DNA of 64,000 bases from contig NZ_CP030028.1 of assembly GCF_003586445.1 (NCBI RefSeq), forward strand, positions 4,858,501-4,922,500, read 5' to 3'. Numbering within the stretch: position 1 is the first letter of the stretch; every line of letters starts with the position of its first letter. The DNA comes from Bacillus sp. Y1 (lineage in GTDB: Bacteria; Bacillota; Bacilli; Bacillales; Cytobacillaceae). Made by a program: the position numbers and the translations under genes. Below are positions 34,799 to 43,850 of this stretch, one piece after another. Under the pieces are notes generated by a model. The model did no database searches, had not been told where the DNA came from, and saw only the letters and a list, made by a program, of their open reading frames with translations.

Positions 34799-35281
34799 TT
34801 ATTCATTCGTGAGTTCCGCTAATTTCCCACCTGTAACAAAAAGTAAGTCTTGCAGCTTCAGATCCATTTGGACTCCGATTTTTCCACCGCTCACGATGAT
34901 GGAAGATAACTCTTCTGCACTTTCGTCAATTACGGTTGGGTACTGTTTTTTCATCCCTACAGGAGAACATCCACCACGAATATATCCTGTCCATTTTTGA
35001 ATATCCTTGACGGGAATCATCTCTATTTTTTTCTCACCACATGCTTGCGCCCCTTTTTTCAGGTTTAGCTCCTTCTCAACAGGAACGATAAAAACATACA
35101 GTTGCTTGCTCGCACCTTGGGCAACAAGCGTTTTATACACCTGCTTTGGGTCTTTTCCTATCTTTTCTGCCACAGACACTCCATCAATTTTCTCGTCATG
35201 TGAATCGTACGTGATTAATTCATAGTCGATTTTTTTACTATCTAGAATTCGCATCGCATTTGTTTTTGCCTGCTTTGCCAT
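34799..35281 (-). CDS. ybaK: Cys-tRNA(Pro)/Cys-tRNA(Cys) deacylase YbaK
   Basis: Hydrolyses mischarged Cys-tRNA-Pro in trans. Seen: YbaK/ProX fold with the conserved Lys in QVYKTLVAQG, GEKKIEMIP, and GYIRGGCSPVGMKKQYPTV. About 160 aa. ATG at 35281 follows AGGGTGG. Monocistronic by position. Confidence 0.93.
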   Translation of the reverse strand: MAKQAKTNAMRILDSKKIDYELITYDSHDEKIDGVSVAEKIGKDPKQVYKTLVAQGASKQLYVFIVPVEKELNLKKGAQACGEKKIEMIPVKDIQKWTGYIRGGCSPVGMKKQYPTVIDESAEELSSIIVSGGKIGVQMDLKLQDLLFVTGGKLAELTNE

Positions 35282-35310
35282 ACACCCCACCCTTTTTATT
35301 TTTTATGATA

Positions 35311-35344
35311 CGAAAAAAGGCAGGGAGATACAATTCCCTGCCCA
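35311..35344 (-). terminator. Intrinsic terminator after the first ugd
   Basis: GGCAGGGA/TCCCTGCC stem followed by six T on the minus strand. Confidence 0.88.
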
Positions 35345-35356
35345 CTGAAGGTATAT

Positions 35357-36676
35357 TTAATAGCGGAATATAGGTGTCTTCCTCTCTACTACTTCTCGAC
35401 CGATTGAGATATACGTGATATCCGCCTGTTTCGCTTCTTCTAGCTTATAACAATTCCGACCGTCAATAAGGAGTGGTTCTCGCATCATTCGTTTGTACAT
35501 GTCTAGTGGAAATTCCTTAATTTCTCCCCATTCCGTTACGATACACACCAAATCGGCTTGCTCGATAGCGTTCTCTATCGTTTCCGAATAGTGGATTGTA
35601 TTCTGATATCTCTTTTTGACATGATGATGGGCAATAGGATCATACGCACGGACATGGGCCCCTGCTTCAATTAAATCATCCATCAGCGGAATAGAGGGAG
35701 CATCCCTTATATCATCTGTGTTTGGTTTAAAGGAAAGACCCAAAACTGCAACGGTTTTTCCTTCCACACTCCCCATACGATCGATGGCTTTTTCAAAAAG
35801 AAGTGACTTTTGCTTCTCATTCACATTTATGACGGAACGAAGAATTTGAAACTCGTATCCATACAGGCTTGCCACATTTTCTAATGCTTTCGTATCCTTC
35901 GGAAAACAGGACCCGCCAAAACCGATTCCCGCCTTTAAAAAAGGTGTCCCAATTCGACTGTCCATCCCCATTCCAAGAGCTACATCCTCTACATTTGCAC
36001 CCGTATACTCACAAAGCTTCGCTATTTCATTTATAAACGAAATCTTCGTCGCTAAAAAGGTATTGGATGCGTACTTAACCATTTCCGCACTTCGTATACT
36101 CATATGAATAATTGGAATTTGAAGAGGTTGAAAGATTTTCTCCACTTTCTCCTTGGCTTCTTTGTGATTGGAACCAATCACAATCCGTTCACCGTGAAAC
36201 GTATCATAGATGCCCGAACCTTCCCGCAAGAATTCTGGATTAGAAACTACATTGACAGGCACATCTTTGCCGTCAAACATCGCTTGGAGCCGGTCATTAG
36301 TACCAATGGGGACGGTGCTTTTTGTTACGATGATTGTATGTGAAACGATATGTTGTGCAATGGTTTCTACAGCTTGTTCTATGAACGTTAAGTCTGCCGC
36401 TCCATCTTCTTTTTCAGGGGTGCCAACAGCTAGAAAAATCACCTCGGGTTCTTTGTAAGCTTGCTTTGCATCTGTAGAAAAGTGGAGCCTTTTTGCGAGA
36501 AGCTGCTTTAACAGGAGCTCTTCTAAACCTGGTTCATAAATCGGACAAATTCCCTCTTTGAGCATGTTAATTTTTTGTTCATCTGTATCAAAACAAACCA
36601 CCTCATGCCCTATTTCAGCTAAGCAAACACCGGTTACCAACCCAACATACCCTGTCCCGCAGACGGTAATCTTCAT
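35357..36676 (-). CDS. ugd: UDP-glucose 6-dehydrogenase (copy 1)
   Basis: Oxidises UDP-glucose to UDP-glucuronate with two NAD+. Seen: N-terminal Rossmann GTGYVGLVTGVCLAE (7-21), catalytic Cys in GFGGSCFPKD near residue 258-267, and VLGLSFKPNTDDIRDAP in the C-terminal NAD domain. 439 aa. ATG after GGAGGG. It stands alone, unlike the paralogue at 52751-54070 inside a glycosyltransferase operon. Confidence 0.96.
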   Translation of the reverse strand: MKITVCGTGYVGLVTGVCLAEIGHEVVCFDTDEQKINMLKEGICPIYEPGLEELLLKQLLAKRLHFSTDAKQAYKEPEVIFLAVGTPEKEDGAADLTFIEQAVETIAQHIVSHTIIVTKSTVPIGTNDRLQAMFDGKDVPVNVVSNPEFLREGSGIYDTFHGERIVIGSNHKEAKEKVEKIFQPLQIPIIHMSIRSAEMVKYASNTFLATKISFINEIAKLCEYTGANVEDVALGMGMDSRIGTPFLKAGIGFGGSCFPKDTKALENVASLYGYEFQILRSVINVNEKQKSLLFEKAIDRMGSVEGKTVAVLGLSFKPNTDDIRDAPSIPLMDDLIEAGAHVRAYDPIAHHHVKKRYQNTIHYSETIENAIEQADLVCIVTEWGEIKEFPLDMYKRMMREPLLIDGRNCYKLEEAKQADITYISIGREVVERKTPIFRY

Positions 36677-36763
36677 TCAGACCCTCCTCACTAATTTCTC
36701 CCTGTCTTACTATCAGTATAGTTTGTATAAATGGAGAGAATTGCTAAGATCGTGTTAAGAAAT

Positions 36764-36798
36764 TGAAAAGACCATATCGAGTGGATATAGTCTTTTCA
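36764..36798 (-). terminator. Terminator after the first GH13 gene
   Basis: TGAAAAGACTATATC/GATATGGTCTTTTCA stem just beyond the stop at 36806, with T-rich flank. Confidence 0.75.
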
Positions 36799-36805
36799 AG
36801 GGATA

Positions 36806-38470
36806 TTATGTCAAACGATATACTCTTGTTTCAAACGGTTTTAATATAAGTCCGTTAATGTTGTCGTGGGGATCAATCTCATAATTCGCTAATAACAGCT
36901 GATCGTGTTTTAATTCTAATCCGTCTACAGCGAAGCTTGCCGCTTCCCCTGTTAGATTTGATAGAACAACAACCTTATCGTTGTCACTTTCGCGTGTGTA
37001 CACGTAAATTTGCGGATCTTCTTCTAATAGAAGCTCATATTTTCCGTACGTAAACACTTCATTGTTCTTTTTCAGATGAATCATTTTTTTATAAAAAGAG
37101 AGGATAGAGTGTTCGTCTTCTAGCTGCTTTTTCACATTGATTTCTTTATAGTTTGGGTTCACCTTCATCCAAGGTGTTCCTGTTGAAAACCCAGCTTCGT
37201 GATCATCTGACCATTGCATAGGAGTACGGCTGTTGTCTCTTGAAGTGGCCCAAATGATGTCCATAATGTCCTCATGAGAAACCCCTTCTTCACGCTTCAA
37301 ACGATACATATTCTTTACAGCCACATCATCATAATCATCAATACTTGAGAAGTGGACATTGGTCATTCCAATTTCCTGACCTTGATAAATAAATGGTGTC
37401 CCCTGCATCAGGAAATACATCGCTGCCATGCTTGTTGCACTTTCGTACCAGTATTCTTTGTCGTTCCCCCATGTTGAGACAATTCGCGGCTTATCGTGAT
37501 TTTCAATAAATAACGCATTCCAGCCGTCCTTTTCTAATCCCTTTTGCCAGCGTGTGAGCACTTTTTTCAAGCCTAAAATATCAAGACCTTTGGCAGGATC
37601 GGTATCCCAAAGATCCAGATGCTCAAACTGGAATACCATGTTCATTTTACCTTCTTCTTCTCCTACCCAAAGATGCGCTTCGTCTACTGACACCCCATTC
37701 GCTTCTCCTACAGTCATAACATCATATTTTCCGTACGTCTTTTCTTGCATCTCGGACAGGAACTCATGAATTCCTTCCTGATTCATATGCATGTCAAAAG
37801 AAGAAACGTATTTCTTATTTTCTGGGTTTGGCATATCTGGGAATCCTGGACGCTTTTTAATATGGCTAATTGCATCAATTCGGAACCCGTCTATGCCTTT
37901 ATCTAACCAGTAATTCATCATACTATAGACAGCTTCACGAACCTCCGGGTTTTCCCAATTCAAGTCAGGCTGTTTGGTTGAAAACACATGCAAATAGTAT
38001 TGATGTGTTTGTTCATCGTATTGCCAAGCAGAACCTCCGAAAATACTCTCCCAGTTATTCGGCTCTGCTCCATCTTTCCCGTCACGCCAAATATACCAAT
38101 CTCGCTTCGGATTGTCCTTAGATTGACGTGATTCGATAAACCATTGATGCTCATCGCTTGTGTGATTAGGGACCAGATCAATAATCAGCTTCATTCCACG
38201 ATCATGAACAGCTGCTAACAGAGCATCAAAGTCCTCCATCGTCCCGAAGTCTTCCATAATGTCTTCGTAATCGGAAATATCGTATCCATTATCGTCATTC
38301 GGTGATTTATACATGGGACAAATCCAAATCACATCAATCCCAAGATCCTTTATATAATCAAGTCGTTGAATCATCCCTTGTAAATCGCCAATTCCATCTC
38401 CATTTGAATCCTGGAAGCTTCTTGGATAAATTTGATAAGCCACGGCTTCCTTCCACCATATCTTCTTCAT
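36806..38470 (-). CDS. GH13 alpha-glucosidase, probable alpha-1,4 type
   Basis: Cytoplasmic exo-glucosidase, 554 aa, releasing glucose from maltose-type oligosaccharides. Seen: GH13 catalytic triad Asp199 (DGFRIDAISH), Glu256 (VGEANG) and Asp326 (ENHDKPR). The residue after the nucleophile is Ala200; in characterised relatives Ala/Gly/Thr there goes with alpha-1,4 and Val with alpha-1,6 preference. ATG follows GAGGGG. The leader carries a promoter with a cre-like box, a hairpin and a GCAACCGTTTGC operator. Confidence 0.93.
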   Translation of the reverse strand: MKKIWWKEAVAYQIYPRSFQDSNGDGIGDLQGMIQRLDYIKDLGIDVIWICPMYKSPNDDNGYDISDYEDIMEDFGTMEDFDALLAAVHDRGMKLIIDLVPNHTSDEHQWFIESRQSKDNPKRDWYIWRDGKDGAEPNNWESIFGGSAWQYDEQTHQYYLHVFSTKQPDLNWENPEVREAVYSMMNYWLDKGIDGFRIDAISHIKKRPGFPDMPNPENKKYVSSFDMHMNQEGIHEFLSEMQEKTYGKYDVMTVGEANGVSVDEAHLWVGEEEGKMNMVFQFEHLDLWDTDPAKGLDILGLKKVLTRWQKGLEKDGWNALFIENHDKPRIVSTWGNDKEYWYESATSMAAMYFLMQGTPFIYQGQEIGMTNVHFSSIDDYDDVAVKNMYRLKREEGVSHEDIMDIIWATSRDNSRTPMQWSDDHEAGFSTGTPWMKVNPNYKEINVKKQLEDEHSILSFYKKMIHLKKNNEVFTYGKYELLLEEDPQIYVYTRESDNDKVVVLSNLTGEAASFAVDGLELKHDQLLLANYEIDPHDNINGLILKPFETRVYRLT

Positions 38471-38525
38471 ACATTACCCCTCTGACATTCTATTTTTTCA
38501 TGCTGTAAACTGCTTTTTAGAGAGC

Positions 38526-38537
38526 GCAACCGTTTGC
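38526..38537. promoter_or_regulatory. LacI/CcpA-type operator GCAAACGGTTGC
   Basis: Symmetric GCAA-N-CG-N-TTGC core, typical of LacI-family sites (CcpA or a maltose regulator), 56 nt before the GH13 start. An equivalent site lies upstream of the second GH13 gene. Confidence 0.6.
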
Positions 38538-38547
38538 ATAAATAGGT

Positions 38548-38570
38548 AAAAAAATAACCTTTAAAAGGTT
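38548..38570 (-). promoter_or_regulatory. Leader hairpin with U tract (possible attenuator)
   Basis: On the minus strand AACCTTT-T-AAAGGTT is followed by ATTTTTTT, i.e. a weak intrinsic terminator between the promoter at 38585-38613 and the GH13 start. It could also be a protein operator. Confidence 0.5.
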
Positions 38571-38584
38571 GCACTGTTGTTAAT

Positions 38585-38613
38585 ATTTTAACGCTTACAA
38601 GAATTTTACACAA
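38585..38613 (-). promoter_or_regulatory. Promoter of the first GH13 gene with cre-like box
   Basis: TTGTGT (-35, 38613-38608), 17 nt, TAAAAT (-10, 38590-38585). TGTAAGCGTTAAAA (38599-38586) inside it matches the CcpA cre consensus except one conserved base, so glucose repression is likely. Confidence 0.65.
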
Positions 38614-38664
38614 TACCGGGTTCTTTTTTGCAGGAATTTCGTTAATCCATCGCAAATATAAATC

Positions 38665-38692
38665 ATCTGGCCGTCCTAAAAAACGGCCAGTT
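38665..38692 (-). terminator. Terminator after the TrxB-like gene
   Basis: CTGGCCGT/ACGGCCAG stem just downstream of the stop at 38699; the T tract is weak (ATGATTTAT). Confidence 0.7.
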
Positions 38693-38698
38693 TCCCAT

Positions 38699-39598
38699 TC
38701 AGGATTCACTCATCAATGATTTATGAATAAAAATCGCCGCTTGAAGTCCTTCTCCCATCGCAACTGTCACTTGCTCGGAATGAGCTACCACATCACCTGC
38801 TGCCCATACATGTTTGATATTCGTCATTTTTGAACGAGGATCAACAAGAATATGTTTATTTTCCATGCGTTCCACTCCAAGCTGAGCAGCAAGCTCGGAA
38901 CGTACCTCGTTGTTTCCAAACGCGACAAATCCGTGGGTTGAAACTAACTGAGTTCCATCTGCCAAAGTGACACCTTGAAACTGACCGTCCTTCGCCTGTA
39001 CCTGTTCAATCGACTGTTCATAGTACTCAATATTCTCCTTTTTAAGCTGTTTAAGGAGTTTTTCATCCACTTCTTTTCGCTCGTGATTCACATAAACAAG
39101 CTTTTTTGACCAAAACAATAAAGTCAACGCCGCATTAGCACCGACATTACCAGAGCCAATCACGATACATTCCTCGTCTTTGATTTCGTATCCATCACAA
39201 TCAGGACATATATACACACTCTGCCCTAGACATGGGTACAGTTCAGGGATGGGCGGGATCCGGTCCATTACCCCAGTTGCAATTAACAATCTCTTTGCCT
39301 TTTTCTCGTCCCCATGATGAGTGGTTACATGAAAAATCTCTTTTTTCTTTTCCACTTTTGCAACTTTTTCTAGTAAAAACTCGACTCCATACTGCTTTGC
39401 CTGTTTCTCCCCAATCGACCGTAAATACTCACCGCTCACTCCGGATGGATAGCCGAGCACATTATGATAGCTTCGGCACAGAGTAGACCTTCCGTCACCT
39501 GAATCAATCACGAGCACCTTATACATATATCTTCCTAACTGTATCGCACACTGTAATCCAGCAATTCCTCCACCAATAATCACGCAATCATACACCAC
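38699..39598 (-). CDS. Thioredoxin-reductase-like FAD/NAD(P) oxidoreductase
   Basis: 299 aa. Seen: FAD-binding GGGIAGLQCAIQLGR (about 8-22), a CPDC dithiol near residue 138-141 like the CxxC of thioredoxin reductase, NAD(P)-binding GSGNVGANAA near 156-165, and the C-terminal FAD motif VWAAGDVV near 264-271. It is shorter than typical TrxB and diverged, so the electron acceptor is unknown. GTG start after AAAGGAG. Confidence 0.88.
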   Translation of the reverse strand: MVYDCVIIGGGIAGLQCAIQLGRYMYKVLVIDSGDGRSTLCRSYHNVLGYPSGVSGEYLRSIGEKQAKQYGVEFLLEKVAKVEKKKEIFHVTTHHGDEKKAKRLLIATGVMDRIPPIPELYPCLGQSVYICPDCDGYEIKDEECIVIGSGNVGANAALTLLFWSKKLVYVNHERKEVDEKLLKQLKKENIEYYEQSIEQVQAKDGQFQGVTLADGTQLVSTHGFVAFGNNEVRSELAAQLGVERMENKHILVDPRSKMTNIKHVWAAGDVVAHSEQVTVAMGEGLQAAIFIHKSLMSES

Positions 39599-39654
39599 TG
39601 TTTTCCGCTCCTTTCTACCTCCTTACCTTGCCCAACTACCCGGTATTTTTGCTA

Positions 39655-39690
39655 TAAAAAAAGAAAAAGCTGACCCACTAAGGGCCAACT
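39655..39690 (-). terminator. Terminator after the ABC exporter pair
   Basis: GTTGGCCC/GGGTCAGC imperfect stem followed on the minus strand by TTTTTCTTTTTTT. Confidence 0.75.
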
Positions 39691-39691
39691 T

Positions 39692-41461
39692 TCACATAAT
39701 TGCCTTTTGTTGCTGTGTACGAACTAAGTCTGCATAAAATCCATTTTGTTTCAGTAGCTCTTTGTTTGAGCCTTTTTCAATGACTTGACCATCTTTTAAC
39801 ACAACGATTAGGTCTGCATTTTGAATCGTGTTCAGGCGATGGGCAATCACAAATGTGGTTCGGTCCTTCATCAACCTTTCTAACGCCTCAATAATTTTCA
39901 TTTCCGTAATGGTGTCAATACTGCTTGTCGCCTCGTCTAGAATCAACAGAGCTGGGTCCGCTAGTAACGCACGGGCAATGGATAACAACTGTCGCTGTCC
40001 GTGACTAATTCCTGTCCCCTCCCCATTTAGCACGGTATCGTATCCATCGGGAAGCTTCATGATAAAATCATGCGCATTTGCTTCCTTCGCTGCCTGGAGA
40101 ACCTCTTCGTCAGTAGCATTTAGACGACCAAACCGAATATTTTCTCGAACGGTTGATTCAAATAAAATAGAATCCTGTAAAACAAAACCGATTTGCTTTC
40201 TTAAGCTGTCTCGTGTAATTTCCTTGCTATCTCTTCCATCAATCCAAATCGTCCCCTGATCACTGTCGTAAAAACGAGCAAGCAAGGAGATGACCGTCGT
40301 TTTCCCCGCTCCCGTTGGTCCAACTAGGGCAACCGTCTCACCAGCTCTTGCTTGGAAACTTACATCCCTTAATGTCGCAAGGCCCTTATCATAGGAAAAA
40401 CCAACCTGATCGAATACAATCTCTCCACGCAAACAATCAATGGAGTTTGCTTTCCCTTCATCATCCTGTTCTTCTTTTTCATCCACGATTTGAAACACAC
40501 GCTCTGCACCAGCAACAGCCGATAAGATCATGTTGAACTGGTTAGCGAGATCATTTAATGGTCTCGTGAACTGCCTAGAGTATGTAGTAAAGGTAACAAT
40601 GATACCGATTGAAACCGATCCCTTGATGGCAAGAATTCCACCAATCCCAACAATGATCGCAAAACTTACGTTGTTTAGCATATTCATCAGTTTCGGAATA
40701 AAGCCCGAGTAAGTTTGAGCCCAATAATTTGATTCTTTTAATGCATCGTTTTTCTCCGCAAACTGTTGGATCACTTTCCGTTCCTGCGAGTACATTTTCA
40801 CAATTTTTTGACCCGACAGTGTTTCCTCAATGAAACCGTTCATATCGCCGAGTGTTTTTTGCTGCTCCTTAAAAAACTTCCCTGTTCGGTTCGTAATCCA
40901 TTTCAATCCGGCAAACATGACAGGGACTATCGTTAATGTTAATACCGTTAACAAAGGGCTCAGCCATAACATCATGGCAACAGTTCCTACTATCGTTAAC
41001 GTACTTGTAACCACTTGAATAATGGCTGAATTCAATGTTCGACTGACATTTTCCATATCATTTGTTAAGCGACTCATAAGCTCACCATGCTGACGCTTCT
41101 GAAAAAAGGAAATGGGGAGCATATGCAGTTTTTTGAAAAGCTGGTTTCTCATTCGAAAAACTATTTCTTGAGCAATTCCAATCATCCAATAGTTCTGGAA
41201 AAACAGTGCCCCTGATTGCAAAAGAAAGACGATGATGACTCCAAATAACAATAATAAAAATCGTTCTTTATTGGTTCCTGCAATAACATCGTCAACCGCC
41301 ACTCCTAATAAATAGGGACCAATCAAGGAAAAAACAGAACTTGCAATCACCATAAAAAGAACCCAAGAGAGCAGTGTCTTTTCTTTGTTTGCGTAGCCAA
41401 GAACCCTAAGCAGTGTTCTCTTCATATTCTTTGCTTTTGGCTTTGTTTGAGGTTTATGCAA
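39692..41461 (-). CDS. ABC exporter half-transporter, canonical catalytic subunit
   Basis: 589 aa: six-helix membrane domain (about 20-320) fused to an ATPase domain. Seen: Walker A GPTGAGKTT near 385, Walker B LLILDEATSS with catalytic Glu, H-loop FVIAHR, but a degenerate signature ISHGQRQ. With its neighbour it should form a heterodimeric multidrug/lipid exporter like YfiBC or BmrCD. TTG start overlapping the partner gene by 8 nt. Confidence 0.92.
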   Translation of the reverse strand: MHKPQTKPKAKNMKRTLLRVLGYANKEKTLLSWVLFMVIASSVFSLIGPYLLGVAVDDVIAGTNKERFLLLLFGVIIVFLLQSGALFFQNYWMIGIAQEIVFRMRNQLFKKLHMLPISFFQKRQHGELMSRLTNDMENVSRTLNSAIIQVVTSTLTIVGTVAMMLWLSPLLTVLTLTIVPVMFAGLKWITNRTGKFFKEQQKTLGDMNGFIEETLSGQKIVKMYSQERKVIQQFAEKNDALKESNYWAQTYSGFIPKLMNMLNNVSFAIIVGIGGILAIKGSVSIGIIVTFTTYSRQFTRPLNDLANQFNMILSAVAGAERVFQIVDEKEEQDDEGKANSIDCLRGEIVFDQVGFSYDKGLATLRDVSFQARAGETVALVGPTGAGKTTVISLLARFYDSDQGTIWIDGRDSKEITRDSLRKQIGFVLQDSILFESTVRENIRFGRLNATDEEVLQAAKEANAHDFIMKLPDGYDTVLNGEGTGISHGQRQLLSIARALLADPALLILDEATSSIDTITEMKIIEALERLMKDRTTFVIAHRLNTIQNADLIVVLKDGQVIEKGSNKELLKQNGFYADLVRTQQQKAIM

Positions 41462-43181
41462 GCTGCTCCATCTCCTTTTGCATCTGGGACTTGTATATTC
41501 TACGGTAGCTGTCGCTTTCTTTCAGCAATTGTTCATGCGTCCCTTTTGCGACCAACGATCCTTCTTCGAGGAGAAGGATTTGATCCGCTTTTATGACCGA
41601 GCTAATTTTTTGAGCTATGATAAAAGTGGTACATGCTTGGTCTTTTATTGAAGCTAGAATGTTAGCCTCAGTTTTGGCGTCAAGCGCACTCGTACTATCA
41701 TCCAATAACAAGATGCTTGGCTGTCTTACGATTGCCCGCGCGATGGAGAGACGTTGCTTTTGACCACCTGATAAATTTACCCCACGCTGTCCTACCATAG
41801 TTTCGTATTGGTTCGGGAGAGTCATGATGAACTCATGAATTTCTGCCTTTTTCGCAGCTTCTATAATCTCATCAAAAGTGGCATTCTCCTTCCCCCAGCC
41901 AATATTCTCTTTTACCGTCCCCGTAAATAAATGTGCTTCTTGAGGAACCATTCCGATTTGCTTTCTTAATTCTTCCTTTTCATACTTCTTGATATCCTCG
42001 TCATCAATCGTAATATGTCCTTCAGTTGCCTCAAACAAGCGAGGGATTAACTGAAATAGGGACGTTTTCCCTGACCCTGTTTCCCCTAAGATTCCGATTC
42101 TTTGACCTGCCTCGGCCGTAAAACTAATGTCTTTCAGTGTTGGCTTGAGCGCTTGTGGATAGTGGAAACTCACGTGATGAAACTCCACTCGTCCGTCTAT
42201 TATTTTTCCTGTTGAAGGATTTTTCAGCTGTTCAGCATCCGTTTCTTGCTCAAGTATTTCAACAAGCCTTCCTGAGGAAGCTTGTGCCCTAGAGTAATTC
42301 ATCATAACAAAAGAAAAAACGGTAAAAGCAAACATAATTTTGGTTCCATAATTAAGCACAGCGACGATTTCCCCCGCTTGTGCCCCACCGATATCCAGCT
42401 GAAGAGAGCCAAACCACAGAATAATAACCATCGCAACATTCATTCCGAACATGAGAATAGGCATCGTCATCTCCATGATTTGAAGAGCTTTTTTATTGTC
42501 CTCTCTTAGGAGCTTGTTTACTTTTTCAAACCGTCCCTGCTCATGTTCACCTCTTGTAAACGCTTTAATAAGTCGAATACCTACTAAATTTTCCTGGATG
42601 ATACTGTTCACTGTATCAAGCTTTTTTTGTACCAGTTGAAAAAGAGTGACTCCTTTTCGAATAAGGGTCAGAACGATCACCAATAAAAGAGGAACGGATA
42701 TAAGCAGAATAGTAGCAAGCTTCACGTTAACCGTAAACGCCATAATCATTCCACCCAATATAAACAAAGGAGCTCGGAGTGCAATACGTAAGCTCATAAA
42801 TAGGAAGTTCTGTATTTGTGTCACATCGTTTGTAAGCCTCGTAATTAAGGAAGAAGTGGGGATTTCCTGAAAGTCCTTAAAGGCAAATTGTTGAATCTTT
42901 CCAAATAGGTCTCTCCTAAGATCGTAACCGATCCCTTGACCTACTTGCGAGGAGTAAAAGGAGTTTACAATTCCTGCAACAAAGGCGATAAACGAAAGAA
43001 GTAGGAGAATGCCTCCCCATAGGTAGACGGGATTCATGTCTCCGTTTGTAATACCCTCATCTATGATTTTTGCCATGAGTACAGGCTGTATTAGTTCAAC
43101 CACCAACTCAAAGCCCGTAAGTGATAAAGCGATTATCGTGGCGTATTTATAGGGAAATATATATTTAAAAAGCTTCTTCAT
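41454..43181 (-). CDS. ABC exporter half-transporter, degenerate catalytic subunit
   Basis: 575 aa: six membrane helices then ATPase domain. Seen: Walker A GETGSGKTS, canonical signature LSGGQKQR, but Walker B LLLDDSTSALD (Asp for catalytic Glu) and AQK in place of the switch-His motif AHR. These are the marks of the non-hydrolysing subunit of a heterodimer. ATG at 43181 follows GGAGGGATCC; the frame is open seven codons further. First gene of the pair. Confidence 0.92.
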   Translation of the reverse strand: MKKLFKYIFPYKYATIIALSLTGFELVVELIQPVLMAKIIDEGITNGDMNPVYLWGGILLLLSFIAFVAGIVNSFYSSQVGQGIGYDLRRDLFGKIQQFAFKDFQEIPTSSLITRLTNDVTQIQNFLFMSLRIALRAPLFILGGMIMAFTVNVKLATILLISVPLLLVIVLTLIRKGVTLFQLVQKKLDTVNSIIQENLVGIRLIKAFTRGEHEQGRFEKVNKLLREDNKKALQIMEMTMPILMFGMNVAMVIILWFGSLQLDIGGAQAGEIVAVLNYGTKIMFAFTVFSFVMMNYSRAQASSGRLVEILEQETDAEQLKNPSTGKIIDGRVEFHHVSFHYPQALKPTLKDISFTAEAGQRIGILGETGSGKTSLFQLIPRLFEATEGHITIDDEDIKKYEKEELRKQIGMVPQEAHLFTGTVKENIGWGKENATFDEIIEAAKKAEIHEFIMTLPNQYETMVGQRGVNLSGGQKQRLSIARAIVRQPSILLLDDSTSALDAKTEANILASIKDQACTTFIIAQKISSVIKADQILLLEEGSLVAKGTHEQLLKESDSYRRIYKSQMQKEMEQLA

Positions 43182-43297
43182 GGTGGATCCCTCCATTTCC
43201 ATTACAGAAAAATCTACAAATTATTTAGTCACCCTTAATATTTTAATTGTAACATATTAATAAAGTGTACAAAATATTCAATCATCTTTCATAGCAA

Positions 43298-43320
43298 ACA
43301 AAAAAGCCTTATGCAGGCTC
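43298..43320 (-). terminator. Terminator after tnrA
   Basis: AGCCT/AGGCT short stem followed by TTTTTTG on the minus strand, 11 nt past the stop. Confidence 0.65.
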
Positions 43321-43331
43321 TCAAGTAAGGG

Positions 43332-43661
43332 CTATTGATTTTTTTGAATTCCAAACCTAGCGTTAATTTGGCCACGAAGCATTTTGTTACGGAGTTTTTC
43401 ATCTTTGGCTAAATTATTTTTCTTAATCATATCCTGCCTAATTTCGTACGTTCGAACGCCTTCTTCTCGCTTATTAGCTATTTCTATTAGCGTTTCTACA
43501 TCAGAGAATGAATATTTTCGGTTTCCTCGTTCAGACCGCTCAGGGAAAATGAGCTTTCTTTCCTCGTAATAACGGATTTGCCTCTCGGAAAGGCCTGTTA
43601 ATTCACTAACTACACCAATCGTTATGACTTTTCGGCTTTTATATGATGTATCTTCCCCCAT
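43332..43661 (-). CDS. tnrA: Global nitrogen regulator TnrA (MerR family)
   Basis: 109 aa, the length of B. subtilis TnrA. Binds TGTNA-N7-TNACA sites under nitrogen limitation and is inhibited by feedback-inhibited glutamine synthetase. Seen: MerR winged helix (about 14-75; SELTGLSERQIRYYEERKL) and the short C-terminal glutamine-synthetase-binding tail (MLRGQINARFG). A perfect TnrA box stands upstream at activating distance, which separates it from its paralogue GlnR. ATG after GGAGG. Confidence 0.92.
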   Translation of the reverse strand: MGEDTSYKSRKVITIGVVSELTGLSERQIRYYEERKLIFPERSERGNRKYSFSDVETLIEIANKREEGVRTYEIRQDMIKKNNLAKDEKLRNKMLRGQINARFGIQKNQ

Positions 43662-43697
43662 GGTTTATTCCTCCGTTTCCCACACCGTTTGCTTCTA

Positions 43698-43750
43698 GAT
43701 TATACCATTACCTTACACAATAGACGTCTAACCTGTAAGATTTTCTTACA
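43698..43750 (-). promoter_or_regulatory. tnrA promoter with TnrA box
   Basis: TGTAAGATTTTCTTACA (43734-43750) matches the TnrA consensus TGTNANAWWWTNTNACA at all positions. TATAAT (43703-43698) is the -10 with a poor -35, so the box centre falls about 50 nt upstream of the expected start, the position used for TnrA activation. The divergent small genes might share it. Confidence 0.88.
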
Positions 43751-43850
43751 AGTTTTAAAAATGCTGTTAATTAAACTAACACTAGAAGTGATAACTACTT
43801 CCATTCCACTTACAATAACGTTAATACCAATCAGAAAGGATGAACTCCCC

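Noticed and set aside
43689..43850. N-terminal extension of the FbpA-like protein
   Set aside because: The frame is open to 43689 but would run through the TnrA box and tnrA promoter region and has no ribosome-binding site; the ATG at 43851 matches the family start.
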